A DNA stretch of 16,608 nucleotides, taken from NCBI RefSeq assembly GCF_000611645.1, contig NW_014012686.1:2073-18680 (forward strand). Direction: 5' to 3'. The notes beneath the pieces are model-generated. The model was not told the DNA's origin and searched no databases. It saw nothing but the letters and a program-made list of their open reading frames with translations. Source of the DNA: Monoraphidium neglectum (lineage: Eukaryota; Chlorophyta; Chlorophyceae; Sphaeropleales; Selenastraceae). Made by a program: the position numbers and the translations under genes. Position 1 is the first letter of the stretch. Every line of letters starts with the position of its first letter. This document shows positions 1 to 10,213 of the stretch, piece by piece.

Positions 1-297
1 GGGTGGGGGCTCCAGCTGAGGGCCTCGGGCAGGAGCGGCCGGGCGGAGGGGGCGGGGGACAGAGGCGAGCAGTGTGTTGCAAGGCCCGCCGCCGCCGGCG
101 AGGGTGGAGGGCCTCAGGGGTGCAAGCATGGACAGCGTCCTGCAGACCTTGCCGCCATGCGCTCGTGCAGAGCCACCCCCGCGGCTGTGGCTGATTGACC
201 CCGTTTCTGGCATCCGTAACGGCCCCCCCCCCCACACACGCGCATTCAGTCCCCTTGGCGCCCCTGTGTGCCCCGTCTTGTTCAAGCGGAAACTCAC
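1..297 (-). other. Downstream intron and possible last-exon edge of the chitinase gene
   Basis: The last supported exon ends at 298 in GGC C followed by the strong donor GTGAGT, so the gene continues. On the minus strand a long pyrimidine-rich tract runs from about 70 to 20 and ends in CCTCAG at 16. This makes 15-1 a candidate start of the next exon in the right phase (C+CT, Pro), with an intron of 282 nt, close to its neighbours' lengths. With only 15 bases left this cannot be confirmed. An 11-base C run (plus strand) lies at 223-233. Confidence 0.35.
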
Positions 298-3200
298 GGC
301 CGACCACAGAGGCGTTCAGGAAGCCCGTCGGTGTCACCGCGCTGCTGACGCCAGCCTGCACAATGCACGACACACACTCTGTCACCGCGCCCGCGCACGT
401 CCATCCCAGCCTGAAGGGGTACGTCGGGCAGGGGAACGGCGCCGGCAACGACGACGTCGTGTCCAGCAGCGTCTGTATCATCTGGCAGAACGCCGGCCCC
501 GTCTGGAGCAGCCTCCGGCCGGGCGCTGCCGCCGCCTGCGACGCGAGCTTCATGCCTGCGGCCCTCATCGCCGCAGCGCGCGCCTTGAGGGCGCCCATGA
601 CGCCGAGGGTCGAGTACTCTGGGCTGCAGACGCCGCGATTGTTGGCGATGGCCTCGATGAGGTGCATGCAGGCGGTGATGGCATTTTCGGTTTGGTCTGC
701 CAGGACAATCACCTTGAACTGCCACTGGGCGGTGGGCTGCGTGCGAGTAAGAGTGGTAGGGGTTAATGCAAGGCGCGGGTAAGACTGGGCGGTTTTGGGA
801 CGGTGGCAAGAGCCGGCTCAGGGATGCAGCCGCGGCAGACGGGCAGGAGGGGGGACTCGGCGCTGCGCAGCAAACGTTTGTGCGCCTTTTGCATCTACGG
901 CTGCGTCAAAAGTCCTAAGTGAGCAGGCAAGACCCCAGCCTTCGAAACGTGTAGCCAATAATCCCCTTGAAATTTGGGTTGCGCCCAGAGCAGTCTGACC
1001 CTTTGGCTGGCTGCTTGCAATCCTGTGCACCCTAGGGTTGGCCCCACCGCCCGGGGGAAAGCCCTAGGTGGTTGGCGCGGCCAGCCTCCGCCACCTCCTG
1101 TGAATAACCTGCCCTGCGGGACACTCTAGCCCACACGCATACATGCGAGCATTTGCCCCCCTGCATGCTGATATACGCATGCCCCTCATCACGTAGGCGC
1201 AAAAGACTCACCCCGAAAATGCCGTCGGTGCGCAGGCTGGGCGTGGTGGTGCAGTTGATGATGATGACGTCCGTGACAGATGTGAGTGAATTGAACGGGT
1301 TTGTCATCGTGGTCGACAGGCCCCGCAGCCACGCCAGGAGTGACGGCACCGCCGCCACTTGCACCGCAGGGTCGCACGCAGCGGTGCCGTACTGGTCGCT
1401 CGGCTGAGTCAGCGTGAGGGCGAACTCCGCTGAGCCCGCGAGCGGTGGCGGCGGAGGAGGGGACGGCGGGGGCGGGGGCGGTGGCGGCGGGGACGGCGAC
1501 GGCGATGTGGATGGCACTGGGGAAGGGGTGGGCGACGCGCCTGGCGATGGGTTTGGTGACGGCGACCCGGACGGAGGCAACGGCGACGGCGACGGGCCCG
1601 GCATCGGCGACGTCGATGGGGCAGGTGAGGGGGACAGGGATGGCGACGTCGACGGGGGCGGCGACGGGGACGGGACCGGTGGCTGCTTCGTCTCGACCCA
1701 GTTTGAGACGGCGCCGCCGTAGGTCTGGCCGCCGACGACCGTCTCGGTCTCGGCGACGCCGGCGTCCCACAGCGCCACGCCGCCGAAGATTGTCGGGTAC
1801 CTGGCCACGAGCCGGTCTATGGTGGCCTTGGCCGACGTGATGTTGACATAGCCGCCGCGGGGGGCGACGTAATCGGCGGCCGGGAGGCCAAGCAGCACCT
1901 CCACGCCCTGGTTGATGCTGATGTTCTGGGCCCATGTCACCCTGCACAGCGTGTTTGTGTGTGTGTGCGTGAGTGTGTGTGTGTGTGTGTGTCGTGTGTG
2001 TGTGTGCGCATGATTGCGTACGTGTTTTAGAGCGTAACAGCACGCATGTGTGCATATCAACATGTGGGTGTGCATGTGTGCATGTGTGCAATTGTGCGCG
2101 TTGGAACAGCACCACTCATTCTAAGTGCCAGGCTTCTGTCCGCTGGTGTGAGCGCATCGCAAGCAGCCCAGGGACCACCAACCAGGCGCCGCGCCCAGCC
2201 CCCCAGGCGCGCGCGCCCACGTGAACCCCACCAGGATCCAAAGTTGAAGAGCTCCGAGTCTGATGTGCAATTGGCGTTGAAGAACTGCGGCCACAGGTAG
2301 TCAAACCACCCCGCCCTCAGCGCGTCGGCGAGCGCGAGGTTTGGGAGCGGGCAGGCCGGGGCCGCGGTGTTGACGTAGCGCCGCGCCCCCGGGTTGAGGG
2401 TCAGGCTGGTGTACAGGGACCGCAGCGCATTGGTGAGCGCCGTGTAGCCGGTGCCTGACACCGCCTCTGGCTCTGCCGCCAAGGGGGTGCGCCCGATTGA
2501 CACCGGGGTCACTGTGCCGCCGATGATTCCGCCGTAGATGGCCGCGAGGGACCCCTCGATATCCAGGTCGATCCCGTCGATCACCGCATCCCCAAACGGC
2601 CGCGGCCAGCCCGCCGCGGTGCCGCCCAAGAACATCTGCCAGAGGACGGTCGCAAAAGCGGCCGCCTCTGCGTTGGAGGAGAAGCCCTGGTTGGCGGCGG
2701 AGGCGCCGATTGAGAGCAGAATGCGCGTGCCGCGGGCCTGGCAGAGCTTGATGGCCTGGCCGATGTCGGGGCACTGTACTCAGCACAGAGCCAAGTGGGC
2801 CGCGAAGGGGTTGGGTGGAAGCAATGTGGGTGGAAGAGAGTTCAGCGCGAGCGGCGGGGGAGTCTGCAGGGACAGACGGCGCCACCTATTGGATTTGTAC
2901 GGTACGCCGCAGTCCTGCTGACGGGCCCATGTTTTGCAGAGCAGGTAGCAGCTTCAAAAAATATGAACTGAGTCTGTGCAGCAAGAGCCACAGCCGGTCG
3001 CAAAGGACTCAAGACACATAGACAAGCAAATCCACGATTAACCCCAAATGCACGCACCTTCAGCAGCTGGCTGGTGGGGAACTGGGGGTCGCCCAGCGAC
3101 GCAAACGTGGTCCGGCAGTGCTTGGCAAGGCTGAGGTTCGGCAGCGGCTCGCCGTTGGGCCCCTTGCCGGCAAACGGGTCGTTGAAGCTCGACAGGAAGG

Positions 3201-6020
3201 CAATGTTGATGACGTCATACTTCCCGGTGGCGTTGGCGCAGTAGTAATCCAGATCTTTCTCGACGAAGGTCTGGGGTTGAAGGTGGGGTAGGGGCGAGGG
3301 AGGACGCGTGGTGCAACGTTGCAATTCAGCGTGTGAAGGTGGCAGCTGTTGGCAACGTTGCTGTTTCAGAAGAATGTGGTAACGCAGGCAAGAGAGTGGA
3401 CCGGAGCGAGAGTGCTGGGGCAGGGTTGGCGAGTCCTTGAAGAAGAGAGGGTGCAGGCATGCAGGTGAATGGGCGCCGCCCCAGGGTTGCGCGGCGCCAA
3501 ACCACCCGCTTCGGTTCGCTCTCCGTTGTGTTCAGGAGGGTGCGGCTGCCCCAACGGATAGTGGGGCAGCTGCCCAGGGTTCAAGCAGAATCCGGCTGGG
3601 TGCCCGGCCAGCTGCTGGCTGGTGGAGATCTCACCGTGCCGTACCCTGCAGACAACGCGTTCTGGCCCCTGCAATCGGGCGGATGCGCAGAAAGGGGCCG
3701 AGGGTAGTGAGATAGGCGGAGCAGGCGGGCCCGGCGGGCACAGGCAACTCTGCTGGCCAAGCGGTGTCCACCTTCCCCTCAGCTCGCCCCTTCCAAACCA
3801 ATGTCTCACTCTCGCTTCACTCTTGCATACAGGGCAGCGTCCCTCCACCTGCCACTGCGTAATCTCGCTTCGCCCCGCCACGATTCCCCTCCCCTGCAAC
3901 AAACGCCGTCCCCTCGCTCGCCCCACATCCCAAACTCGCCCCCCCCCCCCGGCGCCCTACACGGGCACTCCGCCTCCACCCTCTTGCCTGCACCCACCAC
4001 CAGACCCCACCCGTTTGCCAATCAACTCAACACACAAGCAAGCATGGTGACTGCAGAAACAGGGCAGGGCTCTCACCAGTAAACGACCGTCTTCAGACGG
4101 ATCTGGGACGTCGGCGGAGACGGCGGCGGAGGCGGTGGTGACGGTGAGGCCTTGGGAGGAGGCGGCGGCGACGGCGGGCCCAGGTTGCCGGCTGCAGGCA
4201 GGTGCAGAGGCGGGGAGAGGGTATGAGGGGGCAGCTGCAACAACCTGAGGTGTGCAGCCAGGCGTGAGGCAAACACCATATCATATAATCCCCGGCACAA
4301 AATCCACTGGCCTGCAGCCCCACGGATGTTTGCAGCAGTCAGGGCATTGCTTTTAAGCATCTTTGCAAAGGGTTCGCCCCTTTTCGGGCCCGCCTGGTGC
4401 CCCCGGGCCGACTCTCAACAGCCAGGCGCATCGCCAGCCTTGCCGTTGCCGTCTGATGGCTGCAGGCGCGGGGAAACCCTCAACAGACAGCGAGCGCTTT
4501 GACGGATCACGCCGCCCGGCCGCTGCGCGTCACCCCTGCAGCCTGCCGGTCTGGGCTGGTGGGCGGCCCAGTGCTGCAGCGACGGGCCACCAGCCGCGGC
4601 AGGCGTGAACACAAACACACACTCACACTCACACTCACACTCACACTCACACTCTCTCTCACACACATACACACACACGCGCGCCCGCGCGCGCACGCAC
4701 ACACACACACGCATGCACGCATCGATGCACACAAATACACACATACACACACATGCACACACACACACACGTACACACACACACACACACAAAACGCCAC
4801 AAGACGCGCCTGCCCACTCAATGCTGCAAGCTGCATGCATGAGCGCCCTCACCCCCACCCCCCCCCAGCGCCCACTCACGGAAGCTGAAGCACGCGCTGA
4901 AGACCTCCTGCAGATACGGCGCCGTCGCCGACATCCCGCACACCGCCGTCACCGACGACACCGCCAGCAGCGGGTGGTACCCGACGGGCCCGCCCGCGTC
5001 CGTCTTCGGGCCCCAGCTGACCACGCCGCTGGTCAGCGCGTTGGGGTCGCCGCACGTCAGGTAGCGGCCCGTGTTCGTGATGAACAGCAGGCCGACGACG
5101 AATATGCCGTTCTGGGAGTTGTAGGCAGCCATCACCGTGATGTACTCGCCGATTGCCATCACGACCTCCTCCTTCCTGCAGCTGGGGCACGCCGCGCACG
5201 CCTGGCCGTCTGCGCCGACGCTGCTGACATAGCTGAAGGATGCGATGTTGAGCGTCCTGGTGTCGGTGTAGCACGTCACTTTCGTCACCCGCGCGACGCC
5301 CAGGCACGCCGGCTGCGACAGCAGCGCTTTCGGCATATCCCCCGCCACATCAGCTTTGGCATTTGCGGCCGCCTGCAGCGACGCCGCGTTGGCGACCGCG
5401 GCCCGGACGCCGGCAGGCGCGGCCCCGCCGGCCGCCGCGCCGCCGGGCTGCTGCGTCAGTGACGGGGACACGTAGGCGGTCCCGTTGGCGCCGCCGATCG
5501 CAGAGCGCACCTCGCGGGCGGACGCCACGTCGAGCGCCTCGCCCTCGGGCACCTTGAGGCGCAGCGCTTTGAACGCCTCCCCAAGGCTGACAATGCTGGC
5601 GGCGGGGTCTGTAGGGGGCGGCGGGCAGGCCGCCGCTTCTTGGGTGAGGCGTCGCGATGCAGCGGCGGTGGGGATGTTGTGGTGCGCGGCGGTGGTGGCG
5701 CCTGCGCCGGCGTCTTGGTCCGCCACGGGCGCGTCGGGCGGCGGAGGCGGTGGCGGTGGGAACCGCGGCGGAGGCGGCGATGACGGTGGTCGCGGGTGGG
5801 TCGGAGGCGACCCGCTATCACCTGGATGATATGAGGTTGAGGACCAAAAAGGATTGACGCTCGAAACAGTTCCTCAGACGGCCACATCAGAGCGGTCACT
5901 GCTGTTGCCACGCAACCAAGGGGCTCATGTCGCACCTGCACACGCCCTGAACATGAGCGATGAAATCATGAGTACAGTAAAGACAGTCGCGGCCCCTCTG
6001 GCGAAGCAGGACGGAGCCAT
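298..6020 (-). CDS. Secreted jacalin-lectin / class III (GH18) chitinase fusion, multi-exon, 3' end not established
   Basis: Predicted extracellular chitinase that cleaves beta-1,4-N-acetylglucosamine chains. Exons in transcript order are 6020-5936, 5821-4880, 4191-4077, 3668-3635, 3270-3058, 2773-2232, 1941-1212 and 736-298 (724 is an alternative acceptor for the last). All junctions are GT-AG and all phases agree, giving at least 1033 residues. Residues 1-28 are a signal peptide and about 35-60 are Pro-rich. Residues 203-342 look jacalin-like (GEYIT, LLFITNTGR, YLQEVFSAC). Residues 347-370 are Pro-rich. GH18 spans about 377-725, with VVYWGQN at 378, DGIDLDIE at 529-536 (catalytic acid E536), TAAPACPLPN, FDYLWPQFFN and GGVALW. 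It is longer than typical plant class III enzymes, partly because of a roughly 30-residue insertion after DIE. Residues 729-811 are a Ser-Pro linker, and 812-1033 are unrecognised and Cys-containing. The fold, motifs and splice phases are seen; lectin specificity and wall location are inferred. Confidence 0.86.
1440..1688 (-). repeat. Ser-Pro / poly-Pro linker of hydroxyproline-rich glycoprotein type
   Basis: This stretch encodes residues 729-811 of the chitinase and is almost entirely SP, SPSP, PSTSP and runs of Pro. Such modules are typical of algal wall and matrix glycoproteins, where the prolines are hydroxylated and glycosylated. It separates the GH18 domain from the C-terminal module. 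The plus strand here is G-rich with many GGCGAC units, which produces spurious Gly/Asp-rich reading frames on that strand. Confidence 0.85.
1951..2008 (-). repeat. (CA)n microsatellite just before an intron acceptor
   Basis: On the transcribed strand this is a CA repeat with small interruptions. It ends about 10 nt before the acceptor at 1942, inside the chitinase intron 1942-2231. It stands where the pyrimidine tract would normally be. Further CA-rich sequence continues irregularly to about 2095. Confidence 0.9.
3635..3668 (-). other. 34-nt microexon encoding part of the GH18 active-site strand (W-GQN)
   Basis: The preceding exon ends in GTT TAC TG at 4077, and the following exon at 3270 starts with ACC TTC in phase 0. 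Direct joining would create TGA. Between them, TTGCAG precedes and GTGAGA follows a 34-nt segment that completes Trp and adds eleven residues, GQNALSAGYGT. The restored YWGQN is the usual first strand of class III chitinases. The length, 1 mod 3, is exactly what the two phases need. Confidence 0.85.
4609..4794 (-). repeat. (TG)n-rich microsatellite in the intron after the jacalin-like exon
   Basis: The plus strand reads CA, including a tandem ACTCAC hexamer near 4619-4655 and a GC-alternating patch at about 4677-4697. In the chitinase transcript this is a UG-rich block starting about 85 nt after the donor at 4879, in the 688-nt intron 4192-4879. The alternating purine-pyrimidine sequence could adopt Z-DNA. 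Confidence 0.9.
5936..6020 (-). other. Exon 1 of the chitinase gene: signal peptide and start codon
   Basis: This 85-nt exon fixes the start of the chitinase gene. From ATG at 6020 it encodes 28 residues. They begin MAPSCFARGAAT, continue with a hydrophobic core (VFTVLMISSLMF), and end in a polar region with Ala-Cys-Ala, a normal signal-peptidase site. The exon stops after the first base of a Gly codon at a GTGCGA donor. The next exon starts at 5821 after a pyrimidine-rich tract ending in CAG and supplies GT, so the codon is completed in phase. The intron is only 114 nt. A TATA element lies 63 nt upstream. The Pro-rich exon that follows has no in-frame ATG of its own at its 5' end, so an upstream coding exon is needed. 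Confidence 0.8.
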
Positions 6021-6051
6021 CCTGCTGGTGAGTTCCTGGGAGACACCCGTC

Positions 6052-6067
6052 CGATCACGGGTGATCG
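6052..6067. promoter_or_regulatory. Inverted repeat between TATA box and start codon of the chitinase gene
   Basis: CGATCAC-GG-GTGATCG has perfect 7-bp arms and a 2-bp spacer. It lies about 16-36 nt downstream of the TATAAG, so it overlaps or abuts the expected transcription start. A dimeric DNA-binding protein could use it, or it could form a small 5' leader hairpin. No factor can be named from sequence. Confidence 0.4.
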
Positions 6068-6082
6068 CGGTCTATAATGCTT

Positions 6083-6088
6083 CTTATA
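6083..6088 (-). promoter_or_regulatory. TATA box of the chitinase gene
   Basis: The minus strand reads GAGTATAAGAAGC. The TATAAG is about 63 nt upstream of the ATG at 6020, which would put the transcription start near 6055 and leave a short leader. It was chosen because the signal-peptide exon lies directly downstream. Confidence 0.6.
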
Positions 6089-6089
6089 C

Positions 6090-7390
6090 TCATGCACGTT
6101 CCAAATGCGTTACGTCCGCCGTTGAGCGATCTCATTGCTCATGATCGTTCCACAAGCAGTCTCATTGCACAATCGTGCGCGCTGGTTGGTAATCGAAGAC
6201 ATGCACGGTGAAAATTTTGCGGCAGGTTTCTGACTCGACGTGAAGCGTCTGCTGTTGCGTTTGGCGATGAGCACGGCGCGCCCAGCCACTCCCGATGAAG
6301 CTCGCGGGTTCCGACGCATCGACGTGGTGGGCGTGCGGGAGGGCGGCGGGCTCCCGACACACACAAGTGAGCAAGCAGGATATTCATTGACAAACGATTT
6401 TTATGGACAAGCTCGTCAACAAGTTGCACTTTGAGGCCCTGGCTGCAACTCATGTTGCCATCCTGTGTGGGGTGTGGGAGAGCTGGGACACCAGGCGGCC
6501 GGTTGCGGCACCAGGCCTGGCTGACGCAGCACCTTCTTGGGGAGCCAGGATGCCACCTACAGCAACGCACACCAGATGTTGGCGTGCGCATCTGCTCCCA
6601 CTGGTGGGGCTGCTGGGTTGCCCTTCAGGCATGCACCGCGCCAGCGGTGTAGCTGCGCGCATGCTCGATTCTGGTTGGCATGTTTTGACAATCCAGCACA
6701 TTTGCGACCGTAGGGAAAAGAGCACACGCATGGGTTCATTGCTGAGACATGCAACGGCTGGTCGGGCTAAACGTCATGCATGCTTTGGGCCCAACCAGGC
6801 TTGCAGGGGTGAACAGCGCTGGAGGCATGCGGATCCCGCTACTGTAACCAACAGCTCTTCGCTCAATCGTTGGCTCAAGGGAGAAAACGGCGTGTCAAGC
6901 AGGGGTGAAAACCCCATGCACAGGCTGTTGACCCTGCTCAACACGCCCCCACGAATTGAATTGCGCGCTGGCCGTCCCCTCAACACCAAAAGGCTGGAGC
7001 GAACCCTCCTGTGTGCGGGTGCGCCACTGCACACATGCTGTTGTCGGGCTGCTTGTAACCCAGCAGTTGGCACGTCAACGTTCCAGCGTTTGCAACAGGG
7101 AGCTGCGGCGCAAGGGCGAGGCGTGCGCACTGACCATATTCCTTCGCTATGGCAACGCCCCAGAAGTACCAGGAGTGCTTTGGGGCTCAGGGATGGACAC
7201 TTTGCCTGATGGCATCCCTGAGCGCTACGCGTGCACGCGTCACTACGCATGAATGCCACCCTCTTGACTCCGACAGATGGGATTGCCCGCACAACAAGGC
7301 GCGGCCATGTGACTTGCATGGCCATGCACGCTGCGACAAAGGAAGCCAAAACGCTAATGCTATGCTGCGCTGAAAAGGAGCGACCGTTGG
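6090..7390. other. Divergent intergenic region between the chitinase gene and the membrane/polyQ gene
   Basis: About 1.3 kb of visibly lower GC than the flanking exons. Long frames on both strands (for example 6403-7209 plus and 7349-6774 minus) overlap each other. They have no recognisable domain, biased codon use or fitting splice pattern, so I treat the region as shared upstream regulatory DNA. It contains a 14-bp perfect palindrome at 7227-7240. A small lineage-specific gene cannot be excluded. Confidence 0.6.
7227..7240. promoter_or_regulatory. Perfect palindrome with two ACGCGT boxes
   Basis: ACGCGTGCACGCGT is a perfect 14-bp palindrome made of two ACGCGT hexamers around GC, about 240 bp upstream of the ATG at 7481. 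ACGCGT is the core of the yeast cell-cycle MCB element. Use of it here is a guess. Confidence 0.35.
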
Positions 7391-7393
7391 CCC

Positions 7394-7400
7394 TTTATAA
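7394..7400 (+). promoter_or_regulatory. TATA box of the membrane/polyQ gene
   Basis: TTTATAA, 81-87 nt before the ATG at 7481. It would leave a leader of about 50 nt. Confidence 0.55.
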
Positions 7401-7480
7401 CCCTTGTCCTGTCACCCGCTATCCGACAGTGCTGGCTCTCGCACTGGGAGCAGCCGAAGCAGGCTGCTCCTAGGCCAAGT

Positions 7481-10125
7481 ATGGAGCGTCACCAAGTGCG
7501 TATAGCACTTGCGGCCCTGGTGCTGGCGGTCTCTGCATCCTCAGACCACCGAGTTTTTGGAGCCTTGTCGCTGGCCCTGTTCTTCCTGGCCGTGGTGCCG
7601 GTGGTATCACAGAGACAGGCAGCCGCTGGAACCAGCGGTCGGGCCCGCAGCCCCGCTCCGCATGGCGTCGCCGCTGCTCGCGTCAGTCGCGGCCTGGGGT
7701 GCGCCGAGGCCCGCGCATGGTTGGCCCTGCTGCTCTGGCTGGCCCAGCGCCAGGCCTCATTCTGGGCGATCAGCATCCTTTACTTGTTTGTCGTCCTGCT
7801 GCCCATCGAGAAGGAGGCAGCTGACGCAAGCATGCAGGCTGAGCGGGAGAGTGCCCCAGATCACTGGGCAGCAGCGGCCCCTGTGCAGAGCGACGCTGGC
7901 GAGACGGCCGCCGCAGACCGCGGAGCAGACGCGGATGCGGCCGCCCTGGCCGCTGCGGCTGGCGCAAACCGCACAAAGTGCGAGGCGAGCGCCGCGTTGG
8001 GGCAAGCAGGCGGCGGCGCCAGCGGCGCGCCGCTGCGCGGCAAGGACCAATCTGCAGTGCATCATGGCCTGGCGGGCAGCACATCCAGCAGGTGAGGGCG
8101 GGGCCGCCAAGCAGCCCTGTGGTTGCGCGCTGCACGCAGGGCCGGAACTGTGCCGCATGCGGGTCCTCGCAGCCCGTGTTGCCGGGCTTGATTGTGGCGC
8201 TGTGCTAGCAGCGACAGGGCAGTAGCACGGCCCACGAGTGCATGTGCTTCGCAGTTTCACGATTTGTGAACTTCTATGCAAACCCCAAATCAACAACCTC
8301 GCAGGGCCGCCGCAGCAGCAGCGGCTGCTGCCGCCGCGCCCCTGGCCTCATTGCTGGTCGCCCACCGCGGCGCCTGCAAGGGTGCGGCGGCGATCGCTGC
8401 CAGCGACCCGGGTGCGGAGTCGCCAGCAGCGGAAGAGGCGGCGGCTTTGCATGACGTTGCAGCATCCGGCGCGGGGGACGAAGAGTCCTGGGCAGATGAG
8501 GACGCCGATGTTTTTGAGGACTCTGCATCCTTGCGCCAGGACTCTGCCGCGGTGCTGCTGCCACCGCTGCAGCCCAGGGCACCCCTGGCATACTCGGATA
8601 GCGTTGATGCGGGAGAGGGCGCCTCGCCGGGGCCGGCAGAGGTGGCTTCAACGACGGCCTTTCCTGTTGCAGCCGCGGCAGCCGCTAACTGCAGCACAGG
8701 CGCTGGGGCGGCTGTTGATAGCTGCGCGGCCGATGTTGCGGCGGCGACAAAAGCAGCAGGGGCAGCTGTGCCGGCCACTGTGGCAGCCCCAACAGCGGAG
8801 GCAGGCGGTCTCAGCTCCGCGCCTGACAAGGGCGCCATCCCGCCCGCACCGCCGCTGCTGCCGGCGCTCCTCGACCCGCATCTGCTCACGGCCGCGGGGC
8901 CGGCCGCTTTCGAAACTCTCAGGGAGGACGCAGTTGCGCCAACGGACGAGGCAGCAGCGGCCGATGACCCCGTTGCATCTGACGAGGCGCACGACGAGTT
9001 TTGGGGGCAGGGAGACGAGGAGATATTTGAGGACTCAGCGCCCCTGCGCCAGGACTCGGCCGCAGTGCTGATGGGGCGGCCGCTGCCGCCGCTCCGGCGG
9101 CCGCAGCCCTTTCAGCTGCTGCAGCCCCTCGACAACTCTCCTTGTGACAGCTCGCTTCGGCGCAACGACAGCTCGAGCGGCAGCAACACAGAGGAAGGCG
9201 GCGCCCTGGGGCCGAGTGAGCGTGCTCTCGCGGCCGCCGTCCCTGCCGAGGCTTTAGAGGCCGCACTTGCCAGCGGTGGTGGCAGCGTCGTCGGCGGCGG
9301 AAACTCAGTCGCAGCATCGGATACAGCTGCACCCGTGGCCGGCCCATCGGTGGCCACAGCAACGGCAGCTGCCTTGGGCGCAGCTGTAGCGAGCGCAGCA
9401 GCATGCCATGACGGGGCTGTGCCCGGCGTGGCGCCCGGGGCTGCTCAGCCGGCTTTGCAGATGGTGCCCTCTGCCGCTGAGGACTCCTCTTGCAAGGCAG
9501 CATCGCTCGCCGTGCAAGGAGGGGTGGAGGACCAGGGGCAGGCCCCGCCGCCAGCACCGGCGCCGCTAGATCTGCACCGCCGCGCGGCCACGGCGCCAGG
9601 TGGCGCTGAAGCGGACAAGCTGGTGGCGGCTGCCAACAAGGCGGGCGCGTTGGATGAGCCCGTTGTGTCCGAAGAGGCATGTGATGAGTTTTGGGGGGAG
9701 AGAGATGAGGAGATATTTGCGGACTCTGCGAATCTGCGCAAGGACTCGGCCGCAGTATTGATGGAGCGGCCGCTGCCGCCTCTGCCGACACTGCGGCCCC
9801 TGCAGCACCTTGAACCCCTGGACGACTCGGATGGCAGCGAAGCAGGCGACGGCACGCCGTCGCCGGCGACCGTCGAGGTCGCGTCGGCGCGGCTCCGCGC
9901 CGCGCCAGACGCGGACGCCGCGCCGCCCGCGCCGCCGCTGCTGCCGGCCGGTTTGGTCGCTGAGCTGCTGGGCGCAGATGCGGCATCCGAGCCTGGTGGC
10001 GACAGCCAAGACGAGAGAGACGGCGCTGCAGCCACATCTGCAGCTGCGCCCCCGACAGGCAGTCAGTCTGCGCCGGGCGACGCTTTGGGCACGGACGCCT
10101 GCTTTGGCGATGATAAGCTCATCTT

Positions 10126-10213
<88 letters not shown>

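Noticed and set aside
1414..1722. Plus-strand Gly/Asp-rich frame
   Set aside because: Antisense of the Ser-Pro linker codons.
4605..5462. Plus-strand His/Thr-rich 285-codon frame
   Set aside because: Product of the CA microsatellite and the antisense of the lectin exon.
5854..6144. Plus-strand frame with a CTG|GTGAGT donor-like site
   Set aside because: Antisense to chitinase exon 1; no acceptor or product that makes sense.
6403..7209. 268-codon plus-strand open frame between the divergent genes
   Set aside because: No recognisable domain, mixed composition, overlaps an equally long minus-strand frame and lies in lower-GC DNA upstream of a TATA/ATG pair. Kept only as a low-probability possibility.
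6774..7349. Minus-strand frame starting MASFVAACMAMQ as the chitinase N-terminus
   Set aside because: Weak signal peptide and no supported splice path. The exon at 5936-6020 gives a clear signal peptide, the right phase and a TATA box close by.
7481..7820. Reticulon-like double-hairpin domain at the N-terminus of the unknown protein
   Set aside because: Four hydrophobic segments invite the idea, but the lengths and the inter-hairpin loop (about 36 residues) do not clearly fit and no conserved residues were recognised.
8477..9760. LIR (autophagy), kinesin W-acidic or Arp2/3-binding acidic motif
   Set aside because: The required spacing (W/F/Y-x-x-L/I/V, or L/M-D/E-W-D/E) is not met in the better-conserved copies.
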